This document shows, piece after piece, positions 54,404 through 63,050 of a stretch of DNA of 64,000 bases. The translations under genes were made by a program, and so were the position numbers. The notes under the pieces were generated by a model. That model did no database searches and was not told where the DNA came from. It worked only from the letters and a program-made list of their open reading frames with translations. The DNA lies in contig NZ_SRLA01000007.1 in assembly GCF_004745825.1 (NCBI RefSeq), positions 1 through 64,000 on the forward strand. The letters run 5' to 3'. Numbering within the stretch: the first letter of the stretch is position 1; every line of letters begins with the position of its first letter. Source of the stretch: Hymenobacter fodinae (GTDB lineage: Bacteria > Bacteroidota > Bacteroidia > Cytophagales > Hymenobacteraceae).

Positions 54404-54973
54404 TCACTCCGGCTGCAGCGGCGGGCCAACTAGGTGGATATCGTGCTTTGTGGCCAGAGCCCGGCGGCCTTCTACGCTTTGGTCGGGCAACTGGCTGGCC
54501 GTACGGAAGTACTCCTCCATCGTGCCGGCAGGCTGGTGCATGACCAGCAGCCGGGCCACGCCCTCACTGGTTTTAACGAACGCGTGGACCATCCCGCGGG
54601 GCACCAGCAAGCTATCACCAGCTTGTAGCCGCAGGGTCTGCTGGCCCGCCTGGAATTTGAACTCTCCTTCCTCCACGTAGAACCATTCGTCGCAGTGCTG
54701 GTGGTAATGCAGCGCCGGGCCGACTTTGGCGGGCCGCAGAGTATCGAAAATCACGCAGCGGCCGCCCGTATCCTGGCCTGATACCTTGACGGTAAATAAG
54801 GCATCCAGGAAGTGGAAGGGTTGGTTGTGGCGGTCCTGCTGCCGGCGCACCAGTAGGGCTTTGCCTAATCCGTCATCGGGCCAGGCAATACCGAACGAAT
54901 CTAGCCACCGCGGCAAGGGTGCAATAGCCGCTGGAGCCGCTAGGGACAGGTGCAGAAACGTGCGACGTTGCAT
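54404..54973 (-). CDS. exported cupin-domain protein
   Basis: A 189-residue protein beginning with a Tat-like signal (RRTFLHLSLAAPAAIAPLP) and containing one cupin barrel (HYHQHCDEWFYVEEGEFKF; LVPRGMVHAFVKTSEG). The His and Glu metal ligands are present. Substrate unknown. Divergent from the histidine-kinase remnant. Confidence 0.85.
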   Translation of the reverse strand: MQRRTFLHLSLAAPAAIAPLPRWLDSFGIAWPDDGLGKALLVRRQQDRHNQPFHFLDALFTVKVSGQDTGGRCVIFDTLRPAKVGPALHYHQHCDEWFYVEEGEFKFQAGQQTLRLQAGDSLLVPRGMVHAFVKTSEGVARLLVMHQPAGTMEEYFRTASQLPDQSVEGRRALATKHDIHLVGPPLQPE

Positions 54974-55035
54974 TAGGCAAGAGTTTAGTTCAAGAATATA
55001 CGCCTTATATATCTTATTATCAACACATTATCAGC

Positions 55036-55197
55036 GATCTAAATCAAAAAGTAGTGCAGTTAAACGAGGGCTACGCCTGCTACTCGATTGTGAGGCGGTA
55101 CACCGTCAAGCGGCTGATCAACAACAGAGGCGGCCACATAGCGGTGGAAAGCACGCTGAACGTGGGTTCTATCTTTCGGGTATGGCTGCCTCAGTAG
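55036..55197 (+). pseudogene. histidine-kinase remnant
   Basis: About 53 codons to a TAG. LNQKVVQLNE resembles a linker coiled coil; SIVRRY and GGHIAVESTLNVGSIFRVWLP is the last part of a HATPase domain (normally GLSIV.R...GG.I.VES..G.GS.F.V.LP). The phosphoacceptor and N/G1 boxes are missing and no start codon fits, so it is an internally deleted fragment. Confidence 0.5.
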
Positions 55198-55295
55198 GTA
55201 GGCCCACCGAGCCCGGGTTCATCGGCGGCTTCTTTTCAAGCCAAGCACCGCTCCGCTGCCCTCGCTACCTGCTCACGAGGAACGCACCCAGGCGG

Positions 55296-55727
55296 TCAGC
55301 GGGCCAGCAGATCGCGGCGGGCACCGACTTTGGCCGCCGCTAGCGACGGGTAGTACGTCACCCCCAAGGTGGCAGCACTGCTAGCCGTCCGCTCGGCGTA
55401 GCGCTGGGTGGCAATCCGGCCAAAAATGGTTTCCGCGACCACAACGCTGACCACCCGCAGACCTGCGGTCAAGGCTCGCGGGTTAAACTCCTCCTGCAGC
55501 CAGCGCTGAGCGCCCTCGGGGATGGCCCCCATCTGGCGGACGTCGCCCACCCAGCCCCAGGGCGTGGCCGGGGTAGAATGCTGCTCGTAGTAGTGAAGCG
55601 CCGCCCCTTGCAAGGCAATAAATTCGGCCTGGTTAGCAAACCCGTGCCATTGGGTGATAACGCACGGCACCGACGGATCGGCCAGCGCGACCCCGTAGGA
55701 CGTTGCTAGAATAATTTGTTCACTCAT
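55296..55727 (-). CDS. small STAS-like protein of unknown function (1 of 3)
   Basis: A 143-residue cytoplasmic protein, not recognised. It shares a pattern with the two proteins at 55,843 and 56,529: an early W-x-(G/D)-(F/Y) strand, a D-(N/R) strand in the middle, a Trp, then G-(L/V/F)-(R/Q)..V..V. This looks like a SpoIIAA/STAS-type fold by eye; it is not proven. Confidence 0.65.
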   Translation of the reverse strand: MSEQIILATSYGVALADPSVPCVITQWHGFANQAEFIALQGAALHYYEQHSTPATPWGWVGDVRQMGAIPEGAQRWLQEEFNPRALTAGLRVVSVVVAETIFGRIATQRYAERTASSAATLGVTYYPSLAAAKVGARRDLLAR

Positions 55728-55842
55728 GAGAAGTAACCTAGCTCACCCAAAGCAGGAGCCGTCTGGGTATTGCGGAAAGTAAGAAAGGGAAGCCTGGGCA
55801 GCGCGAAGTGCCTCGCCGCTGCCACATCCGGGCTTGCAGCCC

Positions 55843-56247
55843 TTAGAGCGGTGCGGTGGCCCACGCCCGGGCTTCTTCAATAGTGGTGAAAAACTGACTG
55901 GTCAGGGCCGTGTCCGGGATGACGGTGGCCACGAGCGCCTGCACGCCCATGCGGTTCATCGCATCCAGGGACTCCACGGCGGCAAACCGCTGGCCTCCCA
56001 GCTCGCTCAGGCCCCGAAACACGACGTCGCCGCTCCACTGCAGATCCGCTTGGCGCAGGGCGCGCAACAGGCGGTTATCCGCGATGAGGGCCTTGGCCTG
56101 ATGCGCCCGGGCCAGCCGCATCAGCTCGTCGATGCAGGCGCGAAAATCGGCACTGGGCACAAAGTCCAGCCAGTGCAGTTCCAGCGTGGGGTGGGTGGTG
56201 CGGTGCAGGTAAATGTACAGGTAAGCAGAGCTAAAGAGCGTTTGCAT
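55843..56247 (-). CDS. small STAS-like protein of unknown function (2 of 3)
   Basis: A 134-residue cytoplasmic protein: LHWLDFVPSADFRACIDELM, AKALIADNRLLRALRQADLQW, MGVQALVATVIPDTALT and a final FFTTIEEARAWA. The order of strands and the closing F...eA..W segment match the neighbours at 55,296 and 56,529. No function known to me. Confidence 0.65.
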   Translation of the reverse strand: MQTLFSSAYLYIYLHRTTHPTLELHWLDFVPSADFRACIDELMRLARAHQAKALIADNRLLRALRQADLQWSGDVVFRGLSELGGQRFAAVESLDAMNRMGVQALVATVIPDTALTSQFFTTIEEARAWATAPL

Positions 56248-56528
56248 AGGGGCACGGGTACCGGAGGTGGCTAATAGCTGCCGGCCAAAGGTAGAACCTT
56301 GATGATGGGTGGGGTAACGTACTGTCGGGCTTCCCGGTTACCCTGCCGTCGTACCTTTAGGCAGGGAGACCACACCCAGCGTAGGGGAGTCAGCTCAGCC
56401 AGCTCTCTCAGCACAACCCCTGGCAGGCTGCTTCAACTCGGCGCATAGGTCATAGCAATATTGGGGGCAGGTTGCACTCTGTGTAGTTTTTCTGTTTCTT
56501 GCCCGGCTAACCGGTTTACCCCCTGTTT

Positions 56529-56951
56529 ATGCTGATCTCTTCGTTGCCCGATCGGGATGGCAGCCGCTGCACACTGACGTACGAGCAAGAGAATAAATGG
56601 CTGCGGGCTACCTGGCGCGGCTACGTCGATCCCCAGGAAGCGATGCGCGGGGCCCAGAACTATTTAGTACAGGCTCAGGGCTTGGCCTGTGCGTATTTGC
56701 TCAACGATAACGTCGCCCTGCAAGGCCCCTGGTTTGACTCGCTGGAGTGGCTGGAGCAGGCTTGGTTGCCGCGGGCCCAGCAGCTGGGCCTGCGCTTCGT
56801 GGCCCACGTCGTGCAGCAGGACACGGGCACAGACTTGCTCATCCGCACCTTTACCCACGCCCACCTGGGGGAACTGGAGCTGCAGATCTTTTCAGATCTG
56901 GCGCAGGCCCAGCACTGGTTGCGCGACTGCCAACAGCGAGCCTTTGGTTAA
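56529..56951 (+). CDS. small STAS-like protein of unknown function (3 of 3)
   Basis: A 140-residue cytoplasmic protein: LRATWRGYVDPQEAMRGAQN, YLLNDNVALQGPWFDSLEWL, LGLRFVAHVVQQ and IFSDLAQAQHWL. Divergent from the other two small proteins, all within 1.7 kb. The clustering suggests local duplication followed by divergence. Confidence 0.65.
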   Translation: MLISSLPDRDGSRCTLTYEQENKWLRATWRGYVDPQEAMRGAQNYLVQAQGLACAYLLNDNVALQGPWFDSLEWLEQAWLPRAQQLGLRFVAHVVQQDTGTDLLIRTFTHAHLGELELQIFSDLAQAQHWLRDCQQRAFG

Positions 56952-56991
56952 GGGCTCGCTAACCCTAGGCCTGTTGACCGGCTGGGGAAAT

Positions 56992-57609
56992 TCAGAGCGC
57001 GGCGCGAAAAGGGGTAGCGGATTGTTGCTGCCGCTTGAACAGGGCGTAGAGACTGGGTAAGCGGGTGCCATCGGGTAGCAGATGCTCGTACCAGCGTTGG
57101 TACTGCAACGCGTAGTCGGAACCCAGAAACGCCACGAGCGCCTCCAGCGTGTAGGGCTGCAGCGGCAGATCCCCCAGGTGCGTGGGGCCACCCGGTCGTG
57201 GCACGCTCAGCAGCACCCAGCCCTGCCCGGGCTGCACCATATACCCAAGCAGCTCGTGGTAGGCAGCCTGCTGGGCCGGCAGTTGCAGCAGCGGGAGCAT
57301 GGCCCGGTCATGCCAGAGCAGGATGGGATTCAGGGCCCGCAACTCCCGGGCGTGGGTGACGTCGTCCACCAGCCAGAGCACGTGCTCTCTGGCGGCGGGG
57401 GGCAACTGCTGACGGTGGGCCTGCAGGGCGGCCGCGCTGGTGTCGGCCGCGATCAGGTTCGTGTAGCCGGCGTGCAGCAACGCCTCCAGGAAGGTGGAAG
57501 AGCCGGCCCCTAGGTCGAGAATAGGCGCATCGAGGGTCAGGTCAGTAAGCGCCAGCAAGTGCTGGGCTTCTTCATTGACGCACACAGCGGGAAGATGAGA
57601 GAAAGACAT
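56992..57609 (-). CDS. class I SAM-dependent methyltransferase
   Basis: A 205-residue Rossmann methyltransferase: motif I ILDLGAGSSTFLEALL, acidic end of strand 2 (AADTSAAALQ), strand 4 ILLWHDRAMLPLL and a post-motif LLSVPRPGG. Substrate unknown. It converges with the third small STAS-like gene. Confidence 0.85.
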   Translation of the reverse strand: MSFSHLPAVCVNEEAQHLLALTDLTLDAPILDLGAGSSTFLEALLHAGYTNLIAADTSAAALQAHRQQLPPAAREHVLWLVDDVTHARELRALNPILLWHDRAMLPLLQLPAQQAAYHELLGYMVQPGQGWVLLSVPRPGGPTHLGDLPLQPYTLEALVAFLGSDYALQYQRWYEHLLPDGTRLPSLYALFKRQQQSATPFRAAL

Positions 57610-57752
57610 GGGCTACGTTGACAAGACGGCTACGCCACAAGGAGGAGCGCTACTCGGTGCAAAACGGGTAGAAAGCAAAAACCGGCCCTATTTCCCAGGT
57701 TGTAAGGGAGGTGGAAGGCTGATCTCCACTAGGAGGGAGTGTTGCCAGTGTA

Positions 57753-57878
57753 ATGGGAGACAAACGAGCCGTCAAGAAGTTGCGGGCTGCCGCAACCAAG
57801 CTGGGGGAAACCAACGTCCTCATTGTTAAGGAGGAATCCCGGGAGATGACGGCGCTGTACGGTATCGCGTATAAGTAG
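57753..57878 (+). CDS. 41-residue basic protein of unknown function
   Basis: ATG to TAG, 41 codons: lysine-rich start (GDKRAVKKLRAAATKLG) and a central VLIVKEES. A purine-rich AGGAGGGAG lies about 14 bp before the ATG, and a terminator with T run follows 21 bp after the stop, which together support a real gene. Not recognised. Confidence 0.5.
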   Translation: MGDKRAVKKLRAAATKLGETNVLIVKEESREMTALYGIAYK

Positions 57879-57898
57879 TCTCTTAGGTTGAGTACAAT

Positions 57899-57936
57899 GA
57901 AAAGCCCCGACCATCTGGCCGAGGCTTTTCTATTTT
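57899..57936 (+). terminator. terminator of the 41-residue gene
   Basis: GAAAAGCC (57,899-57,906) pairs with GGCTTTTC (57,923-57,930), with further inner G-C pairs, followed by TATTTT. Confidence 0.7.
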
Positions 57937-57973
57937 AAATCCACCACCAGTTCAGCCAGTGGTGATACTGACC

Positions 57974-58744
57974 TTAATATTCTTTTACTTCCATGTTACG
58001 CTGCTTGAGCATGTCCTGGAGAATATACTTATGCTCATTACCAACTAACACAACCAGTTTCTTGCCAGTAAATTCACGGGCATACCGCACAATGTTATCG
58101 CACATGGCCGTATTTCTTTTCTGCCAATACGCTTTCCGAAGCTCGGCAAATGGAAGCCATGGGGCCAACTCGTTTGTCTGCCGGACAATGGAAAGCATCA
58201 GCTCAAAATCCACTGTGCTTTTCAAGGCCGTATACCGGGTCGTAACATTGGAATTTAGTTCTTTCAAAGAACGAACCGAAAGATTCGAATAGCTGCCTAA
58301 TGCCAAGAGGAGTAGTTCGAAGTCTGTCTTGCCAGCAGTTGAAAGCTGGTTGCTTTTATACAGCTTCATTATTTGCGCAAACAGCTGCTGCTCTCGTTCG
58401 CGGTAACGCTCCCGTTCATAAAATGCATGCCTGCCCTCGATGTCAAAGGGGCGTAGCTGCGTACCGTGCTGTTGCTGATACGTATAGCTGGCAATATTTT
58501 CGTTCGTGGTCAGATAGTCTTTCAGAGGGTATGTAGCCGTATTGAAGGTAAAGTCCTTGGTAAAATGCTGGGCTTCCAGCTCCAGTAAGATGACGTCCGG
58601 CTTTAGTTTATTCAATGCATGTAATAGGCTGTCAGGGGTTACATACTTCGTTTCCTCGTGCGCTGTTCCAATCAGCCATACTCGATTCTGCGCACAACCG
58701 GAGTAGACAACTAGTAGCTGTAGTAATAGCAAAATGCATTTCAT
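57974..58744 (-). CDS. TraB/Tiki-fold lipoprotein
   Basis: A 256-residue protein with lipobox VYSGCAQ. The TraB-type landmarks are present: RVWLIGTAHEE (GxxH), DVILLELEAQHF (conserved Glu) and the C-terminal VVLVGNEHKYILQ (GxxH again). Relatives include metalloproteases and proteins of unknown role. The gene is clearly more AT-rich than those to its left. A second TraB-fold protein lies at 59,244. Confidence 0.75.
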   Translation of the reverse strand: MKCILLLLQLLVVYSGCAQNRVWLIGTAHEETKYVTPDSLLHALNKLKPDVILLELEAQHFTKDFTFNTATYPLKDYLTTNENIASYTYQQQHGTQLRPFDIEGRHAFYERERYREREQQLFAQIMKLYKSNQLSTAGKTDFELLLLALGSYSNLSVRSLKELNSNVTTRYTALKSTVDFELMLSIVRQTNELAPWLPFAELRKAYWQKRNTAMCDNIVRYAREFTGKKLVVLVGNEHKYILQDMLKQRNMEVKEY

Positions 58745-59243
58745 CTAACATCAAATTATAATGTAGCTGCTCTCAGCGAATGTAAGGTAAGCAGAGACAC
58801 AGTAGCTTATTGCTTTATGCAGACAGCCTTATCGATAATCGCTTGGATAAGCATTATCTCGTGTCAAGAGAAAAAGCAAAGTCACATCTTGTTTGTATGC
58901 TCTTTGTATAAGGGAGAGCATATCAAGCTGATTAAAGATGCTAACATGGGCGTAGATATGACACTTACTATAAGAAATACAATCGGGGGACATACATTGC
59001 GCGGAACCGACCTTTGTACATGAGCGAGACAACATCTGGCTACTAGTTTTGTCGATGCCATACCATGTAGGTAGCAACGCGAATACCATGAGAAGCCTTC
59101 CTCCCATACAAAAAGCTAAGAAGATAGGTAAAGCTTGCTTCTCCAGTAGTGTAATTTCAAACCAAAAGCCCCGGCCAGGTGGGCGGGGCTTCTGTATGTT
59201 GCGTGTCAGTGCGCATTGGGGTAAGTGTGAGATATAGGGCCAG
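58745..59243. other. AT-rich gene-free stretch between the two TraB-fold genes
   Basis: About 500 bp, AT-rich. Short frames exist but none has a convincing start, homology or codon pattern. The only clear element is the hairpin near 59,166 described separately. Confidence 0.4.
59162..59191 (-). terminator. terminator of the DUF5694-like gene
   Basis: AAGCCCCG (59,166-59,173) pairs with CGGGGCTT (59,184-59,191); on the minus strand it is followed by TTGGTTT. It lies 52 bp after the gene's stop. Confidence 0.6.
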
Positions 59244-60098
59244 TTAGCGCACCTTAAGATGGGTCTTGCCTAACCATTTTCTAGGATCCACCACGTCAAA
59301 ATAGGGATTGGCCTCGAACAGCTGCCGAATCACCGGGATATGGTCGTTGCCCATCAGCAAAAAAATAGCCTTTTCGGAGTAGTCCAGTTGGGCCAGCATT
59401 TTAGCATAGATAAACAGGTTTCGTCTATACCAGTCTGCCGTGAGTTCAGCGCCTAGAAAATAGGTCGAGTCGTACCGAAACACGTCCGTGTTACCCAGTT
59501 GAGGAAACACATTGAGGTAATGCGCCAGCGAGGTGCCCTGCACCGCGGGGGAGTTGAGCCACCGCATATACTCCAACAGGGTGGTTGCCTGGCGCAGGGA
59601 GTCTTCGTTTAGCGAAGACTGCGCCGGGGTCGTCATGCCTTTCCCCCGCATGGCCAGCCCCTGCTGTTGGCCATGGGTCGCCGCGTAGTCGGCAATTTTC
59701 CGGTACCAGGTGCCGTATTGGCCGGGATGGTCGCACTGGTAGAGATGCGGGTGCTGCAACGCGGCGGCGACCCGTCCCCCCACTTGCCAGATTTCATTGC
59801 GGGCGCGGTCTAACTTGCCTTGCCGGTACGCCTGATACAAGCTGTCGATGTGGTTGACGTGCTCGTAGTCCGGCATCCGTTCCACAAATACCTTGTCAGG
59901 CTTGCGCTTCGTGATGAGGGCCGCCAACTGCTGCATACTCCGTTGCTGGGCGGCGCTTTTCACGTCATACCCGCCCGGGTCAACCTGATTGAAGTGAAAG
60001 GTACCGAGCAGGTAGACCCGTATCTTTTTGGTCTGCGCGAGAGTGGTCGTAATCGACAGCAGCCACAAAGCCAATGCCGTCACTACTATTTTTTTCAT
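59244..60098 (-). CDS. secreted TraB-fold protein (DUF5694-like)
   Basis: A 284-residue protein with a signal peptide (VTALALWLLSITTTLAQ). RVYLLGTFHFNQV (GxxH), KPDKVFVERMPDY (Glu) and KAIFLLMGNDHIPVIRQLFE match the TraB fold in its DUF5694 form. The function is unknown; other members are predicted hydrolases. Same strand as the lipoprotein at 57,974 and distantly alike. Confidence 0.78.
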   Translation of the reverse strand: MKKIVVTALALWLLSITTTLAQTKKIRVYLLGTFHFNQVDPGGYDVKSAAQQRSMQQLAALITKRKPDKVFVERMPDYEHVNHIDSLYQAYRQGKLDRARNEIWQVGGRVAAALQHPHLYQCDHPGQYGTWYRKIADYAATHGQQQGLAMRGKGMTTPAQSSLNEDSLRQATTLLEYMRWLNSPAVQGTSLAHYLNVFPQLGNTDVFRYDSTYFLGAELTADWYRRNLFIYAKMLAQLDYSEKAIFLLMGNDHIPVIRQLFEANPYFDVVDPRKWLGKTHLKVR

Positions 60099-60306
60099 AG
60101 CGGGATGTTTGTCTGATATGACTGCAAGGTTGACCGTCCGTGTCGGGGGAGTGGTGGGTAATCGGCCATTCCGGCTCCTGTCTCTGCGAGGGCCCAGTTC
60201 CCGTCTGCGACGGCGTAGCAGATGCCCTGGCAGCTCTTGCAGACGTGTTGCCCTCCGCTAGCCGATTGCCCTGGCGCCCTACCGGGCCACGCGCTACCTT
60301 GCCGCT

Positions 60307-61350
60307 ATGAAGCCGAAGCTGTTGCCGCTCACAGGCTGCTTTCTCCTGTTTTACTTTCTTACCCACACCGTCTGGGCCCTCAACGGCCACGCCGACCTGG
60401 GCTCCTGGACCGGGTTCGGGCAGCACGTTGGCCGCGTGTTGGGGCAGCCGTCGGCCTGGACCTTTCTAGTCACGTGCTGGGGAGTGTACCTGCTGTTTTA
60501 CACTTGCTACCCTACCCGCGGGATCGCCCTCACCCTGCTGCTGTACTTGCTGCTGGCGCTGCCGGCGGCCATTGCCTTCCGCTACGGGCTGGAGGAAGTC
60601 GTGCTCTACCGGCTCACTGGTCGACACCAGTACGGGGAGGCCATGCTCGCGCCCCGGCCGTACTTTCTGGACAACCTTTATTTTGCCTTCTACTACAGCG
60701 CCGTGGGGGTAGTCTTTTTCTTCGTGCAACACGCCTTATTCGCCCAGCAGCGGCAGCAGCAGCTACAAGGGCAGCTCCAGCAGGCCGAGCTCGCCTTCCT
60801 CAAGTCCCAGGTCAATCCACACTTTCTCTTCAACAGCCTCAACAACATCTACGCGCTCGTCTACCAGGAGTCGGCCAACGCCCTGCCGGCCATTAGCCAG
60901 CTCTCGGAGCTGCTGCGCTACCTGCTCTACGAGAAGAGCGCCACCGTACCCTTGCAGCAGGAAGTCGCCTACCTGCAGAACTTCATCGACCTCCAGCTGC
61001 TGCGCTACGACTACATCCCGGCCCTGCGCGTGCACCTGCCGCTGCCTACCCGCACGCATCCTCAGATTTTACCCCTGACCCTGATTCCGCTAGTGGAAAA
61101 TGCATTCAAACACGGCTCGCTCAAGGACCCGCAACGCCCCCTCACCATTGAGTTACACACCGCGGAGCGGCACCTGACGTTTTGCGTGCGCAACGCCACC
61201 CGCCCCCAGCACAAGGACGCGGCCGGCGGCATCGGGCTGACCAACCTGCGCCAGCGCCTGGCGCTGGTCTATCCGGGTACGCACCGCCTGCAACTCGAAG
61301 AAGTAGACGGCCTGTTCACTGCCACGCTAACGCTGCCCCTGCATGCCTGA
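60307..61350 (+). CDS. LytS/YehU-type sensor histidine kinase
   Basis: A 347-residue membrane kinase. About four or five hydrophobic segments lie in residues ~1-145, then a coiled coil (QQRQQQLQGQLQQAELAFLK), the His-kinase box VNPHFLFNSLNNIYALV and the ATPase motifs LVENAFKHGS and GGIGLTNLRQRL. It overlaps the regulator gene by 8 bp. Signal unknown. Confidence 0.95.
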   Translation: MKPKLLPLTGCFLLFYFLTHTVWALNGHADLGSWTGFGQHVGRVLGQPSAWTFLVTCWGVYLLFYTCYPTRGIALTLLLYLLLALPAAIAFRYGLEEVVLYRLTGRHQYGEAMLAPRPYFLDNLYFAFYYSAVGVVFFFVQHALFAQQRQQQLQGQLQQAELAFLKSQVNPHFLFNSLNNIYALVYQESANALPAISQLSELLRYLLYEKSATVPLQQEVAYLQNFIDLQLLRYDYIPALRVHLPLPTRTHPQILPLTLIPLVENAFKHGSLKDPQRPLTIELHTAERHLTFCVRNATRPQHKDAAGGIGLTNLRQRLALVYPGTHRLQLEEVDGLFTATLTLPLHA

Positions 61351-62071
61351 CGCCTCCGTTCCCCTGAAGTGCTTGGTAGTGGATGATGAGCCCTTGGCCC
61401 AGGCCTTGCTCAGCGATTACATCCGCAAGACACCCGGCTTGGAATTAGTAGCGGCGGTTTCTGACCCGCTGCTGGGTCTGGAATGGGTGCGGCGAATGCC
61501 CCCGGACCTGGTGTTTCTGGACATGCACATGCCCGAACTCGACGGGGTGCAGTTCTTACAGATCCTGCAGCAACGGTGCCTGGTCATCGTGACGACGGCT
61601 TACAGTGAGTACGCCCTGGCTGGGTACGAACACCACGTGGTAGACTATTTGCTCAAGCCCATCACGCTCGAGCGCTTTCTCATCGCCACGCACAAAGCGC
61701 AGCGTCGTGGTCAAGCCCACCAGCCGGTGCCGGTCGTAGCGGGTGCCGCTCCGGAAAGCCCCTTTATTTTCATCCGCACTGAGTATAAGATTCTGAAGCT
61801 TAACCTGTCGGACATCTACTACTTGGAAGGGGCCCGGGATTACGTGGTGATTCATACGACCACCGAGAAGGTGCTCACCTTGCAAAGCCTGCGCAGCCTG
61901 GAAGCGCAGCTCCCGGCCGAGCAGTTTGCGCGCATTCACAAATCGTACGTGGTGGCCTTCGCTCGCATCGCGTTCATTGAGCGCAACCGGGTGAGCATCC
62001 GCCAGCAGCTGCTGCCCATCAGCGAGACGTACCGGGAGGCCTTTTTCAAGCGCTTAAACCTAGGAGCATAA
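61343..62071 (+). CDS. LytTR-family response regulator
   Basis: A 242-residue regulator: receiver domain (VVDDEPLAQALL; LVFLDMHMPELDG with the phosphorylated Asp; TTAYSEYALAGYEHHVVDYLLKP) and LytTR DNA-binding domain (YYLEGARDYVVIHTT; RIHKSYVVAFARI). Partner of the kinase encoded just upstream; target genes unknown. Confidence 0.95.
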   Translation: MPDASVPLKCLVVDDEPLAQALLSDYIRKTPGLELVAAVSDPLLGLEWVRRMPPDLVFLDMHMPELDGVQFLQILQQRCLVIVTTAYSEYALAGYEHHVVDYLLKPITLERFLIATHKAQRRGQAHQPVPVVAGAAPESPFIFIRTEYKILKLNLSDIYYLEGARDYVVIHTTTEKVLTLQSLRSLEAQLPAEQFARIHKSYVVAFARIAFIERNRVSIRQQLLPISETYREAFFKRLNLGA

Positions 62072-62590
62072 CTCGCGCAATCAGTCAGGGACATCTGCGC
62101 CGTTCCGTCTGCTACGCCGATAGCCAGTGCCTGAGGTGCCTGGTTTGGAATAAGTAGGCAGGGAGACGTTTCATTCTACCACCGCTATGAATGCCCGTAA
62201 AGAGCTTGCGTTGAAAGTAGAATTCACAGAGCGAGTGAATAGGGCTTGTAAGTCGAATTACGTTAACTAACGGCTTATCATAATTCGACTTATCAGACCA
62301 TTTTATTGGAGTAGGCTTACGGTAAGAGGCCTGCTTCTTGGCCTCAGTTACAAGTTTGGTCCACAAGTCGCACTTGCGCTTGTTGCCGATAGCTGAAAGG
62401 TGGGCGTAGCCAACCATAAATCATCTGGTTCAGAAAGGATAGCTCCCGGAGCGACCTTTCCGAACCCACTTCTTGACTCAGGCACAGGCGCTGTTCTGCT
62501 CTGTTACGGGCGTGAGAAAGGAGGCGTCTGAAAGGTGCGCCATTCGGAGTCCTATCTAGGTGTTGGTAATAGGCCGTACTTACTAAGGCT
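62072..62590. other. gene-free stretch
   Basis: About 520 bp between the response regulator and the HxlR gene. Two minus-strand frames (62,112-62,417 and 62,344-62,604) are open but show no motif or start signal I can defend. No hairpin or promoter is clear. Confidence 0.35.
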
Positions 62591-62944
62591 TCACTTGCCC
62601 ACAATTTGCTTGTGGTGCACTACTCCCCACGCCGCTAACCCTTCGATAAGGGGTTGCAGCGTTTTGCCATGCTCGGTCAACTCATAGTGCACCGTGATGG
62701 GTTGGGTATCTACCAGGGTCCGCTTTATAATCTGGTTCACTTCCAACTCCTTCAATTCCTTACTCAGCATTCTATTCGAAATGCCGACTACATCCGTCAA
62801 GATGTCGGAAAACCGGCGTTTGGTGAAGCAGCAAAGGGCGGAAATAATGGCAATTTTCCATTTCCCGTTCAGCACATCCATTGCGTCCTGAACAGTTCGC
62901 ATGAGGTACTTACGCTGAACGTGCGCGTCTTCTTGTGGGGACAT
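62591..62944 (-). CDS. HxlR-family transcriptional regulator
   Basis: A 117-residue winged-helix regulator: VQDAMDVLNGKWKIAIISAL, GISNRMLSKELKELEVNQII and VHYELTEHGKTL. Two adjacent cysteines (ALCCF) lie where redox-responsive members carry their sensor Cys. Divergent from an SDR gene, with repeated GTTAC boxes between. Confidence 0.92.
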   Translation of the reverse strand: MSPQEDAHVQRKYLMRTVQDAMDVLNGKWKIAIISALCCFTKRRFSDILTDVVGISNRMLSKELKELEVNQIIKRTLVDTQPITVHYELTEHGKTLQPLIEGLAAWGVVHHKQIVGK

Positions 62945-62950
62945 AGCCGT

Positions 62951-63026
62951 GTTACTTAGTTACACCGATGTTACGGTTATTTTCGATTACAAAGTTACGA
63001 AAGAGAACAAGACTAGTCTACATTTG
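62951..63026. promoter_or_regulatory. HxlR/SDR divergent control region with GTTAC repeats
   Basis: GTTAC occurs at 62,951, 62,959, 62,970 and 62,994 (with GTTAT at 62,976 and ATTAC at 62,986), all on the plus strand within 48 bp. TACATTTG (63,019-63,026) matches the -7 consensus 24 bp before the SDR start. The repeats are the likely HxlR binding sites. Confidence 0.5.
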
Positions 63027-63050
63027 AGCTGTCAATCAACCACACGTTTT

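Noticed and set aside
58817..59023. 68-codon frame that begins like a lipoprotein
   Set aside because: The possible lipobox is poor and the rest shows no fold or context; AT-rich noise is more likely.
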